DNA from: Ptychodera flava
Lineage: Eukaryota; Hemichordata; Enteropneusta; Ptychoderidae
Direction of reading: 5' to 3'
Length of the DNA stretch: 64,000 nucleotides
NCBI RefSeq assembly: GCF_041260155.1
Contig: NC_091942.1
Span: 5,750,501 to 5,814,500, forward strand
Position numbers and translations under genes: made by a program. Below, one piece after another: positions 49,560 to 62,690 of the stretch. A model generated the notes under the pieces. The model saw only the letters and a list, made by a program, of their open reading frames with translations, made no database searches and was not told the origin of the DNA. Every line of letters begins with the position of its first letter. Within the stretch, counting starts at the first letter, position 1.

Positions 49560-50880
49560 ACAAAACCGTAACAGAGAAAAAAGACAAAATTGAACTGGAC
49601 AAAGACTGACAACTGTATATCAAAATACATAACAAAAGCTTCCCACTTTTAAACACATTGTCCTGAAGGTTCTTCTATGATTGCAACACAGCTTTCCGTC
49701 AAGAAGACGGATTTAACGTAGGTCTGAGACGTGATATAAGGAAAGGGGTTTTCTCTCATTTAAAAATATGAAAACGACCCATCAAAAGTCGAATTACTGA
49801 CCGACTTGGCCTCTACACTTGTGTAACCAAGGATACAGTTCGTGGCATTTAACAAATTTTAGATTCCAATTTGTATGTATAAAAACCCTAAAAGTGGTAA
49901 TATAGTATTCTACCTCATTACAAAATGAACACATCTAAGAGTCAGTTATGCCCCATGTGAGTAATTCTCCGTACATTAAATACGATTTTGCCCCCTAATT
50001 GAGTCATCAAAGTCTCAGGCGGTCGACCATATATATATTCAATATGCCGGATTTCTACAGGTAAAACACATAAGATTGTACAAAATAGTAGTTTTAGGTT
50101 ATATAAGAATTTATATGCTAGAAATGCGTAAAATATGGAAATATAAATGTGTTTGGTTAGTCTCACGAACAAATAAAAAAAGAACTTTTTGCCATGACAG
50201 CGATTATATTTGTGTTAAAAGTATTTAACAGATCACTTTCTCAAACTCTTGCTGTGCACCGTTTTGAAAAGTCGACTTGTTACCCACAATGCATTTCAAT
50301 ATCATGTAGTTTGAACCCCCCCCCCCCCCTCTCAGCACAAGACAAAAGCTATCTAAGGTAGGGAAAATTAAACATACGAAATGTTTGTGTAATTAACATA
50401 ATGAAGATCGTTGGGCATGCAAGAAGAACTATTTTCACACAACAAAGTTGAATGTAGTGGATTACTTGAAAACGTTATCCTATGCGTCACAACATTCTCC
50501 AAATTGTTCTGGAGCGGCTCGTAAATGCATGTTGATACTAGTTTTATTATAATTTCCTTTAAATCCCTGTCCTGTAAAAGGCTGTAAATCAAAGTGATTT
50601 CAGACGGCACATCACGTGACTCGTGACATCATCTACATTCGGTGAGATAATCTGAAGTGAACTGTTTCATGTCCTCTGTATGTTTTGTCTTCCAGAACAG
50701 CTTTTGTTTAGCACGTTTGATGGTTTAACGAATGAATACGTCAAACTGTTGTAAATGAATTGCTTGTGAGATATCACTTACAAAAATGTAAGTTTAACTG
50801 TTAAAAACTTGTGGGTAAAAAGTCCTGACACACTTTCGTTTCCAATTTCACGCGCAACATCACCGGTTAATTATACTGTA
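49560..50880 (+). repeat. Duplicated block downstream of the small membrane-protein gene, copy A
   Basis: Matches 63130-64000 in the same order: GCAACACAGCTTTCCGTCAA; AAAAATATGAAAACGACCCA; GGCATGCAAGAAGAAC; TGATACTAGTTTTAT; CCTGTCCTGTAAAAGGCTGT; TTCGGTGAGATAATCTG. Copy A is longer because of internal gaps. Non-coding in both. Confidence 0.85.
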
Positions 50881-51218
50881 GACACTGCTCTAAATGCACT
50901 TGAATTCAGACTCATGCAAGTAAAAAAGATGTTACAAATAGTCAAATACGTAAAAGTTCCGATTACGTCATATTACTAGGACTGTAATGATTGTTCAAAT
51001 GGTGATTTTAAACTCTGCACTCGACGCAGTCAGACGCGATTCCCCATTGCATGGTAAAAACAGTTAGTGTGCCATAGGGGCCTATAAGGGCCTATGGCGG
51101 TACTGTGGTCGTTCATTCTGTGTGCACGTCAGTACGAAGAGCCTGTCAGTTCTGAGTCGAGCCCGCCTCCAACGGTAAACAGTGTAAAATATAAAGCTAT
51201 TCTCATCAACCGGTTGTT

Positions 51219-52684
<1,466 letters not shown>

Positions 52685-52747
52685 CACTGATGATTGGTGT
52701 GTACTGCTTTTCAACGAAAAATGCGTACACGTTGTGTTCAAACACGG

Positions 52748-52755
52748 TATTTATA
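52748..52755 (-). promoter_or_regulatory. TATA box of the small membrane-protein gene
   Basis: TATAAATA on the minus strand, 64 bp upstream of the chosen ATG. This is a fit for transcription starting near 52720 with a 5'UTR of about 35-40 nt. No other gene here shows such a clear TATA box. Confidence 0.6.
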
Positions 52756-53043
52756 CTGATGCGGGGAATTTACATGGTATTGAACACGCCTCCGTTGAAT
52801 TATTAATGAGAGGGAAACCACCGCGATTATAGCTGTCAATGTGCTAATCTTCCAGGTATATTGCTGAAACTAAAATGACTGGGCGGATGGCTGCTATATA
52901 AAATATGAACAAATCGAGATTGTTTGATACCTATGTATCGTACCTATCGACGGATGTACATAATATGTTGTCATTTTTATTGTTATATTACCCTTCAATC
53001 CTAGATTGAACTCTCCATCCCCTTGAGAAGATACAAGAAACTT

Positions 53044-53067
53044 TGTGTGTGTGCAATGTGTGTGCGC

Positions 53068-53156
<89 letters not shown>

Positions 53157-53206
53157 CATACATACATACATACATACATACATACATACATACATACATA
53201 CATACA

Positions 53207-53237
<31 letters not shown>
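53044..53237 (+). repeat. Compound (GT)n-(TA)n-(TACA)n microsatellite
   Basis: Interrupted GT to about 53079, TA to about 53152, then about 21 TACA/CATA units to 53237. Three different repeat units adjoin. Tyr/Ile and Tyr/Val/Cys/Met ORFs over it are not genes. Confidence 0.98.
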
Positions 53238-53238
<1 letters not shown>

Positions 53239-53779
53239 AGGAAATCTTCACGGGTAAAGCAGTAAAATTGATTATCCTATACATAGATATCCCCGTCGTA
53301 GCAAGTTGGCTACGCTTGGATGTCAGCGATAATTTGCTTGGAAGTTTAGTTTCGGTCGGTATCAATTTCGGATAATTCTTCTGTTGAAGTCTATACTGTG
53401 ATGTCGTTTATTGTAAATCAGTTACCGCGCAATTACTGTTTGTAGTTGCTGTTCATCTCTAGGCCAACATGTCTCTAATGCTTTGCAAGCCTCTGTATGT
53501 CTGCCAGTCTTTCTGTCGGTCAGTGAATTTGTATTCACAGACAGAGAAATTTAACAGTAAATGCAAAGTATTTCCTTACACAAACAGATCTGAAAATCCC
53601 CCTGAGGCAGTGACCTAAATTCCTTACAATCCCTTTCCGTTGGCGAAACATATGATTTAAAGCTACGTCACAATCGCTTTGCGTAAGTTGCCATTATAGC
53701 AACTGGACGATGTAAACAAATTTAAGACTTTTCATAGGCCGTCGACCTAGTCTGTATATATTAGAGACATGTACGATGA

Positions 53780-54240
53780 AAGGTCAGGGGTTAATCAAAG
53801 ATCTTGGAGTTTTAGCGGGGTTTTAGTCATTTCTGAAAATAGGCACTTGCCACCACAGACCACAAATTATTCTTAGTCTCTTGTGTATGAATCCTGAAAG
53901 TGAAACTCAATACAGAGCTGTAATACATGGTACTATCGAGGCAGAGCAAAGGTATTTTGAATTGTTTTCATCCAAGTACAATGGAAGAAATCTTAGCGAA
54001 ATGAAACCTATTACATCAGTGAAAAACTCATAAGCTGTGTACATTCGAATTTAATCCCTTTTTCGAGTAGTGAACGATGGTTTGGTGTGTTCTGATTGGT
54101 CGACACGGTTTCTCCAGAGGAGGAGAGTGTTACTCTATCTTCAATATCGGACGTAAATTGAATTTGTTCTGAAATTCACGTCCATGGCCTCAAATGAACT
54201 TTCGTTTCCGTGACCCCTGCCCGTACCCTAAGAGCTTTTA
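53780..54240 (+). repeat. Duplicated block, copy A (three-copy family)
   Basis: AAAGGTCAGGGGTTAATCAA, then TCATTTCTGAAAATAGGCAC, TGCCACCACAGACCA, TTGGTCGACACGGTTTCTCC and GAGAGCTTTTAG-like motifs align with 56150-56610. A shorter version is at 57190-57330. Confidence 0.8.
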
Positions 54241-54536
54241 GTCTTTATGGTAAAAAGGAAAGAAACCCTGTTGTTCTATTTGCAATGATGTTCACAACCG
54301 ATGCCAGTAAATTAAGATTTCAGTTGCACGTATATAAGTAAAATCTTCAGATGCTGGTTCACTCTAAGACTTTTCAATGTCATCCTCGCCGTGATATCAA
54401 TGTTCATCTCTTAAAGGAACACTGAGTGGGTAAACGATTCAAAAGTTTCACGTTAAAGTAATGCCATTTGGTGATACTTAGAGCAACTGTGTTTGTGAAA
54501 ATTATTGCATATCATCCCACTTTGTTCATTAGTTTA

Positions 54537-54554
54537 TATAGACTATAGTCTATA
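54537..54554. repeat. 18-bp perfect palindrome
   Basis: TATAGACTATAGTCTATA at the left edge of the sequence leading into the 54.6-55.6 kb tandem array. It may mark an element end. Confidence 0.8.
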
Positions 54555-54639
54555 GAAGCTATTGGGATGGGTATCCGTACGGCGTCAGTCTGTATGTATG
54601 TAATGTATGTATGTATGTATATCCGTTTGTGAGGCGTCC

Positions 54640-55560
54640 GTCCACTCAAATACCTTGAGAACCGCAGTACTTACTGATTTGATATTTGTTGTGTAGATGA
54701 AAAATATGATTATGAAATTTTTTTTTTAATTTTTTGATATTGTTGAAAATATGTAAGTATGTAAATAAGCACCAAAAAGGGCGTTTTTGGTAAAAAATCT
54801 TCTTCATAACCGCTGGTCAGACAACTTTGTTATTTGGTATACAGGTCCCTAGGGATAACCCAAATTAGATGTGTTCAAATTGTGATGAAATATACAAATC
54901 TGTATTTTTAAGGAATTTTTTGTCATTTTTGGTCAAAACTTTATTTCATCAAACGCTCGTCTGACAGCTTTGATATTTCGTATACAGGTTCCTACAGATG
55001 AACTGAATATGATATATTGAATATATGATGAAATCTGCAATTTTGTATTTTTGGTGCAATTTTTGCCATTTTTGGTCAAAAAATGTGTTTCTCAAAAACT
55101 ACTTGTCGGATGCCTTTGATAGTTGGTATACAGGTTGCTAGGGGTTGTCTTAGTGTGATATATTGAAATTTGAAGAAATCTTCAATTTTTGTATTTTTGG
55201 GTCAATTTTTGCCATTTTTGGTGAAAATATTTGTTTCTCAAAAGTTACTCATCTGATAGCTTTGATATTTGTTATACAGGTTCCTAAGCTTTATCTTAAT
55301 GTAATATATTGAAATTATGATGAAATCTTCAATATTGTATTTTTGCAGCTAATTTTGCCATTTTTGGCCAGGCCATCCTGAATTGAGCTATCAAAGATAC
55401 CCACCTTCTTCATCAATACTTGTGTCACAAAAAGTTATTCTCTACATAACACAGCAGAGCTCTGTCAACTGTTGGGCCGCTTGTTTTTTTCAAAACCGCT
55501 GGTCAGACAGCTTTAATATTTGGTTTACAGGTCCCTAGGATGACCTTAGTGAGATTATTT
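54640..55560 (+). repeat. Degenerate tandem array, unit about 140-150 bp
   Basis: About six units share TTTGATATTTGGTATACAGGT, then AATATATTGAAATT, GATGAAATCT, TTTGTATTTTTGG and GCCATTTTTGGTC. The 'tatacaggt' landmarks fall near 54680 (weak), 54837, 54984, 55131, 55276 and 55527. The end sequence GTATATCCTCCTGCGG...TTATTGCTTAA (55594-55624) is also present at 12818-12850. Confidence 0.75.
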
Positions 55561-55754
55561 CATACAGTCAGGAAATGTACCAAAATCTCGTGTATATCCT
55601 CCTGCGGCGGGGGTTATTGCTTAATTTTGTATCCATGTCTATAGTAGCTTCAGGGACTTTGGCCCTATGTTTGAGTAACCTAGTCATCATCTTGACACCT
55701 GACTATCAGATCATAAATGATGATGGCTGCCTTAATAGTATATCTGTACTTACA

Positions 55755-55813
55755 GACAGAGATGCAAATAAGCAATTGCAGAATCTTTGCAATTGCTTAT
55801 TTGCATCTCTGTC
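55755..55813. repeat. Perfect 26-bp inverted repeat with 7-nt loop
   Basis: GACAGAGATGCAAATAAGCA and six more bases (55755-55780), loop GAATCTT, then the exact complement (55788-55813). No promoter or gene context, so a structural repeat rather than an RNA gene. Confidence 0.95.
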
Positions 55814-56149
55814 GTAAAATTTCTGGAAAACCCCCTTGCGGCCGACGGGGATAACCTAAATATGTATTCTTTTTTCATTGGCCAGCAATAAGATCGTCAT
55901 CGCCACGGGACGTGTGAAAAAAACAATGATGGCAGTTCTTTTCTGGTAGTCAGTCTATCCAGTCTATATCAAATGCTAAAGCAGGATGACAAAGCACTGA
56001 AATTAGGATTCCGAAATAAAAAACATGGAAAGAAAACAAAGAAAAGCAGAGACTATGTTGCCCTGAAAAGACAAGGTGAGCTAAAAATACAGGGTTTTAC
56101 GCTCGTATTATTGTGAGCTCCTTGCCGTGTGTAGGACTCTTCGTCGGTT

Positions 56150-56610
56150 TTAATAAATACTGAAAGGTCAAAGGTTTATCAAAGACCCTGGAGTTCCGAA
56201 GGGTTTATAGAAAAGTCATTTCTGAAAATAGACACCTGCCACCACAGACCATAAACTATTCTCCTGTAAAAGCAAAACGGAGAGAAGTACCACTTGGTTC
56301 CACTCCATTGTACCACGGCTGGGCATTCAAAATCTGACACATTTTTGTCCTCGTGCATTGTAATAACTGTTAGCGTAATGCAACCTCAGAAATCAGGGAC
56401 GGATATATACATGTGAATTGCCTGAATTCGAATGTTATTTTTTCAAGTGAGCGATGATTTGGCTTATTCTTATTGGTCGACCCAGTATTTCCAAGAGGAG
56501 GAGGATTAAAGTCTAACTTCAAGTTCGGACAAAGCCAAATTTGTTCGAATATTCAAGTCCGTGGTCTAAAAAGGAACTTCTTTTCCATGACCCCCTCCTC
56601 GTCCTCTGAG
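56150..56610 (+). repeat. Duplicated block, copy B (three-copy family)
   Basis: Partner of 53780-54240, in the same order and orientation: AAAGGTCAAAGGTTTATCAA, TCATTTCTGAAAATAGACAC, TGCCACCACAGACCA, TTGGTCGACCCAGTATTTCC, GAGAGCTTTTGTC. Confidence 0.8.
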
Positions 56611-56764
56611 AGCTTTTGTCTTCGTCACGGATTGCGCTTGCACAAGGGCTGGTATTCACAAGGGCTGGTATTCAGACTTTACGACACATTTTTGGTCTAC
56701 GACTTGTGGGGACATTCTGAAGAAATAGACTCTTGATTGGCTTACTTTTGTGCAAATCGAAAAT

Positions 56765-56890
56765 TGATATTTTTTATGGAGTTAACACAGGAATGGCGGC
56801 CATTTTGAATTTCAAGCATCAGTAAATATTAAGGGTATTAGTTGTTTGTCTTGTACAAAATTTTGAACTGTGACTCCTGATTTTTATTCC
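56765..56890 (-). repeat. Dispersed repeat family, copy 3 (reverse)
   Basis: Reverse complement of the 3.7- and 27.8-kb copies: ATGGAGTTAACACAGGAATG, GCGGCCATTTTGAATTTC, TGACTCCTGATTTTTATTC. Confidence 0.7.
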
Positions 56891-57189
56891 TGGTAAGAGT
56901 ATGGTTGACAGTTTCATTGAGGAAAGTTGGGACAAAAGTTTTAGTGTCTGACTTTCGAGGCGAATCATCCCAGTCGCTGCTCTTCTGGTAGTCATTGGAA
57001 ATCTCATACACAAATGATATAAAAGCATTCCCGAAACATTTTTGCAACACCTGGTATAAAGGGTGATGCGTAAACTCCGAAACCAAAAGAAAATTTTGAA
57101 AAAAGATAAAATCAGTGACTCAGCAGGCACGTAGAGGAGGATGAGATTAACAGTACACAATGGAATTTTACGCCCACATTATCGTCACT

Positions 57190-57330
57190 TTAAATGAAAG
57201 TGTCAGAGGTCACAGGTTTATCGTGTACCTTGCAATTTCCGCTGTAGGACTTTTGACAGAATATCGATTGGAAAATCATTTCTTAAAATAGACACCTGCC
57301 ACCTCAGGCCACCATTCTATATTTTCTAAA
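57190..57330 (+). repeat. Duplicated block, copy C (partial)
   Basis: Shares GTCACAGGTTTATC, then AAATCATTTCTTAAAATAGA and CACCTGCCACCTCAGGCCA with copies A and B. More diverged. Confidence 0.65.
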
Positions 57331-59219
57331 TGCGCAACTGTAATTTGATTCATGCAACAATTATGACAGTATGACATACGGACGTGTTCTATTCATATGC
57401 GAATTATTTGTTTTATTCAATTTCTGTGTGATTTATAGGTACGCAGCAAACGAATTACTGTAAGTGCAAACAGGTGTTCGTGCGCATTTTTTCAGCGGGC
57501 CGGCAAATTTCAAAATAATCGGTGGGCAAGGGGAAAAATTCATTTTTTAACGTTACCAGTAATAGTTTCCTTTTAAGTATTTGCGGGGCAGGTAATAAAT
57601 TTCAGTTTTTAAAAAAGACAAACAGAAAATTCCTGGCGGTGGGTACCGGACAATAGGTAGAGGGAGTGGAATGCTGTGGTTGATAGAACTTTAGGGAAGA
57701 TTAAACGGTGTCAGTGGTTGGGAGAGGGTAGTGGGAGCTTGAACTGTTGTAGGGAGTGAGGAGAGTGCAAAACATAGATACTGGAGGGCATTGTTATTCA
57801 CTGGGAGGGCATGTATCCTCATATGCTGTTGGTAGGGCAGTTACGAACAGCTTGACTTTTCCCTCCAAATTATAGGGTCAAGATAAAAAAGAGCATTATC
57901 AGAGCACATATAAGCTGAAAGCCCCAATGGCTGTGAATGTGTAATAAACCAATCGCAAATTATCCTCAGTTTCCCAAGAGTTTTCTTTGAATAAGACCCA
58001 TTAAAGATTGAAAAAGTGTGTAACACCGTTATAAGTGTCGAAAGTGACATGTAAACTCAAACGTTTAAACATTATTCTAGATTTCCCGCCATTTTCAAAA
58101 ACTAATCATATGAAAATAAAGGTTAAAACAACAAAATGTTAGCCATCGTGTGGTGTGCATTCAAATAAAGGGCATCATGCTTGTTTTTTCCGTGAGGGCG
58201 CCATTTTAGGAGTGCGGCATCCGTTTATTATTCAGGCTGTTCAAACGTGTGGGTATGGCGTAAATGAGCAAGTTAAGCAGTGATACTTCTATGTCCTTCA
58301 GTTAGCACATTTTCAAGAACCAACTTTGGTTTGAAAAAAAATCATGAAAATTGTGCATTAGATTCGCAGCTTTGGGCTTCAAAAACATGTTTTGTGAATA
58401 TTTTGTAACATTGACTGAATTTACCGACTGGCTGCACTTGAAATAACATTTGACACATAGGAAAAAGAAACGCCTGGAAACATCACAGTTGTGAGATCTG
58501 ATAAACTGATACAGTAAATGTAATGATGATGCATTTTTGTGGCAAATTATGGTTTTAAAGGAAAATAGGATTAAACCTTTCTTCTTATAACAAGAAAAAA
58601 TAATAAATAAAATAAGGTATTGCTTAAGGTATATATGTAGTGTTAGAATATGTTCGTTGAATAATAATTGTTGTTTTTATTTTGTTTTGTGTTGTTGTAA
58701 GTAAAATACGTCACGGTAAATTCTCTCACAGACACTCGATCTTTGGCCAGGCGTCCCTCTCTTGCAATCTACCCCGAGGCTGCCAAAGTCTACTCTCACA
58801 ACAACAACAGTTATGATGTCAGTATTTGTGTTTATGCTTAGCTAGTGAAGGAACGTTGTGTAGGTAAATTTTAAAGTGTTTAATCCAAACCACTCAACGG
58901 AAATGTTGGATCGGTTAAAGGTTAAAATATACAGACCAAGTATCCATCAATATTAAATTTGCATTAAACGTGCTAAAGGTCGCAGATCAGCTTGCACCAT
59001 AATGCACGGAATCAGAGCTACATGTATCAAGTCTGAGCAATTACCGGTACAAGTATGCACACAGAAATGTCATGAATTTATAATTTGACAACAAGTCTTC
59101 ATTCTGCTGTGAACATTGCTGTGCTGGCACAGGGTCAAGACTTAAAATTCTCGAATTTATTAATACAAGTTGAGTAGCATAAAAGTGTGACGTCACCACT
59201 TCAGCCAATTTTATGCCAA

Positions 59220-59510
59220 ACAACTTTTCTATTAGAACTGATAATTTCACCAACGACAGATGCGTTTGTGAATACTTGATGAAATATTTTCAGCATTTCC
59301 TAGCTAATTGTAGCGCCACTTTTCCTTGATATCATAAAGTATCGGAATGGTCATTTTGTTGACGGGACCCTGCGAAGAAGATAACAGTGCAGCACTCACT
59401 TGAAGGCAGACATCTTGCGGTGAAGGAACAATTAAACATTGACCGTTTATTTGATTTTAATACTTTTTTGTTTAAAAGTAGAGATATTAGTTAATCATCT
59501 TGATAGAGAT
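59220..59510 (+). repeat. Duplicated block, partner of 61260-61570
   Basis: GATAATTTCACCAACGACAG, CAGCATTTCCTAGCTAATTG, TTTTGTTGACGGGACCCTG, CTTGAAGGCAGACATCTTGC and AGTTAATCATCTTG all recur in order 2.05 kb downstream. Confidence 0.85.
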
Positions 59511-59639
59511 AAGGCAGTGGACCATTATGAAGCTTGTAGAACATATAATATAGAATATTTACCGTTGGCTTGTTTGATTTTTATTTATATATTTTTTCTT
59601 GAAAATTGAAAATATCTTTTTTTAGCAAGGAGTTGGAAT

Positions 59640-59790
59640 ACATGTAGGGATGGCATCCATTTTGAAGTTTAAATGTCTATAAGTGTTAGATATTTCTTTC
59701 AGTAGTACAAAAATTTACAAGGTGACAAATTTTTTTATTCATGACAATGAAAGAGAATGATTTAAAGGTTCGTCGAAGAACATTACGTAA
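59640..59790 (-). repeat. Dispersed repeat family, copy 4 (reverse)
   Basis: GTAGGGATGGCATCCATTTT, then AAAATTTACAAGGTGACAAA, TTATTCATGACAATGAAAGA and GAATGATTTAAAGG match the reverse complement of 27.65-27.83 kb, including one arm of the palindrome there. Confidence 0.65.
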
Positions 59791-59931
59791 AATTATTATA
59801 AAATAATGGCAGATACCTCGAGTGAATGTGTTTGTCTCGAAAATAATATTGCCATCTATCTGAGAGTCATAAAAGGCATGCACAGTGATATTAAAGGTCG
59901 CGGCTTCTTTACTTTGTCTCTGTTTCTGAAC

Positions 59932-60233
59932 TAGCCTAGAATCCTATTCCGTCCGCTTGCCTCCGTACCTCCGTCCTTTACAATTTGATAATACAATGAG
60001 AACACGGCCGTAGGCAAACTTCTCCGCTCTGCAACAACTCGGCTCCGAGACAAAGTCGGCCTCTCTGTATGTAGAGGTGTCGAAATTGGTCGAATTCTAA
60101 AGACTTTATTCCATCTAATTGATTTCAATCCCCGACTTATGTAAGTTTGGCGAAACAAAGGTAGCGTTGAGATGGGTATTGTGGTGTTGCCTGAATGTAC
60201 GGAGGCAAGCGGACGGAATAGGATTCTAGGCTA
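59932..60233. mobile_element. Mutator-like MITE, 302 bp, 37-bp perfect TIRs, 9-bp target duplication
   Basis: TIRs 59932-59968 (TAGCCTAGAATCCTATTCCG...) and 60197-60233 are exactly complementary over 37 bp. TTTCTGAAC occurs directly outside both ends (59923-59931 and 60234-60242). A 9-bp duplication with long TIRs is characteristic of Mutator/MULE elements. The perfect ends suggest recent insertion. No transposase. Confidence 0.9.
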
Positions 60234-61259
60234 TTTCTGAACACAATACACTTCGACACAGAGTAACATTGACAGAGTGGCAACGCTTGCATGCCTTTTG
60301 TTCCATGGTCGTCTCGGTAGACTATTGGCTTTTCATATTAAAATGAGCTCCAAAGGGGTTAAACTTTTTGGAGGCTTTGTTTGTGGTTGATGATTACACG
60401 AGATTATGCGAAAAATACGACGAGATGGCTTCGTACTGCCAGTCGCGTAGCAACCATAGTTACTTTGTGAGCTCTCAGGTCAGAAACACTGCTTCACGCC
60501 AATCAAAACATAACACGGCAGCAGTTTCATAAACATGTCCTTCCTTGACGCACGTGTAAAAGAGGGTATGACTGACCGTAAACCATTGAGTAAAACCAGA
60601 CAGTATCGATAAAAGACTTTCAAATTTGGTTCAAATATATATTCATAAAAATATGAGAGGAATTTTTAAAACGGTAAAACTCATTTTCCTGAAGCTCAAA
60701 ACACTCCCGTTTTCGCCAGCACGTCAATTCTGCTCAGCACCACACGACAACAACAACACAAACTTTGCCGAACATACTTTCGCTTAACAATTGGCGAAAA
60801 TCCGAAAATTACCGAAGGATTCATGGTCGGCACTCTTCGGAAAAGAGAGGCGAGAGCAACCTGAGACGAGGCGAACATGGATGGGTTACGTAACCGCTTC
60901 ACGCCTTAAACAATACCCGTTGCCACTCTATCTATCTTTCTCTATGACTTCGATAATTTAATTTGGTGACCTTGAAATGAGTCAGATATTGCCAGACAGA
61001 AAAGAAATGGGTGTCGTCAGAACATGTCAATGAAACGCTGTCACAAAGTTTTGTCGTAATAGTTAACGTGCGTGCAACCTGTTACCTGATATGTTAAAGT
61101 AACTTTGGCAAACTTTTGTTAACATCTAACTTGTCGAAACAAATTCGTCAATTTTATAAGCATTCTTTAACTTCTTTCTTCACTAGCCAAATAAATCAGT
61201 ACTCATACATTTAATCACATATCTTCGTTTTCATCGATTGTGGTTTTGTGCCCTACAAC

Positions 61260-61570
61260 TATTCTGATAGTGTGATAATTTCACCGACGAAAAAAAGTGT
61301 TTGTGAATCAATGATTAAAATATTTATCAGCATTTCCGAGCTAATTGTAGAGCCACCTTTTCTTGATGTCGTAAAGTATAGGATTGTGACCGTTTTTGGT
61401 CATTTTGTTGACGGGACCCTGTGAAGAAGAAAAGTGCAGTACTCAATTGAAGGCAGATACCTTGCAGCCAGGGAACACGTTAAAGTTGACCTTTTATATG
61501 ATTTTAATCCTTTTTTTCTCCTTCGAAAGTAATGATATTCACTTAATCATCTTGTTTACAGATAAAACTG
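61260..61570 (+). repeat. Duplicated block, partner of 59220-59510
   Basis: GATAATTTCACCGACGAAAA, CAGCATTTCCGAGCTAATTG, TTTTGTTGACGGGACCCTG, ATTGAAGGCAGATACCTTGC and ACTTAATCATCTTG, in the same order. Confidence 0.85.
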
Positions 61571-62690
61571 ATGGAAGACTGCCCCTTTAAGAATATATTT
61601 GCATAGGACATTAAAGAGTTACCATTGTAATCAAAGATGGGACTATTGAATATGCATACGGATGTATTTTCCACCGTAAACAAGACTCACAACAAAGACT
61701 GTAAGTACTTTCGACATTTAACAAGAAAAACAACCAGTTGACGCGACGTTCATATTTTTGAAACATTGTAATGCTTGATACAATTTTCCGTGCACGGTAG
61801 AGCACAATTGGAAAACATGAAAATTAAATGAATAAGAGAATACACAACAAAGCCGAATTCTTCTGTAAGCTGATGACCTTACCCGACCGATCGATGAAAA
61901 TTTAGCTCAAGGGCTGGTGCAAGTGACGATTGGAAATTATTTTTTACTGAAATCATACCTTCACTGTAACAGCAGAACATTTGCCTATTTTCTGTATTTT
62001 CACATATGACTTCTCACAGTGGGACTACTTATGGCACAAGACAGTTTAAACATGCAAAACAGGTGTCTCTCCTTACGACACTGTAACGGCTACACACCCA
62101 GTTTCTCCTAAAGCCTAAATTCTGTTAACTTCGCTAGAAGCTGGTGTTGTACGGTATTACACACAAAAAATAGAGCTCTTGAAACAAAGCTGCTGTTTGG
62201 CGATAAACACAATGACGCAAACGAACATATGTGTTCTGACACTTCAAATAGGTCCTGAACCAATTTAAACCATTATGGCTAGTAATCAAATCAAACTACA
62301 GGTGGAGATACGGGGTTATGCCGACCACAAAACAATATAATTTTTCTCAGACGGAAAACAGTCACATGTCAATATCAAATGACAGTGTCAAATTTTATCA
62401 ACATGCAATTTTTACATCATGTCTAAGGTAAATGAGAGGTTTCATACCGCAAGCTATTGTCGTTGATGTTTAAGTGATGTGCCATTAAATTCTTAGGAGA
62501 CATTGAAATGTAATATTTACCTTTGCTGAACCCTCTGATCACTGAAATTCACGCTAAGTATGCAATCGCCCTTTAATGTATCGGTGTGAAAAAGAGACCA
62601 AAATAGCAATATATTTTAAGACTCGAGTCATCCCTTGTCGATGTAATTCAATCTATGTACAATGCAATTTACAATCACCACGTGCAGTAA

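Larger units (their letters stand above)
40179..51218. other. Gene-poor stretch between the receptor and the small membrane-protein gene
   Basis: No confident gene. It includes (TA)n tracts near 44.1-44.4 kb, a duplicated non-coding block (42960-43125 and 47614-47775), a GACA-rich patch near 45955-46000, one candidate exon at 48669-48798, a C run near 50318 and the block 49560-50880 that recurs at 63 kb. Otherwise I see nothing. Confidence 0.5.

Noticed and set aside
52894..53375. Several 60-125-aa ORFs rich in Tyr/Ile, Tyr/Val/Cys/Met or Tyr/Ile/His/Thr
   Set aside because: They are translations of the (GT)n-(TA)n-(TACA)n tract in different frames.
59931..60158. 75-aa ORF
   Set aside because: It lies wholly inside the Mutator-like MITE and spans its TIR; not a transposase.
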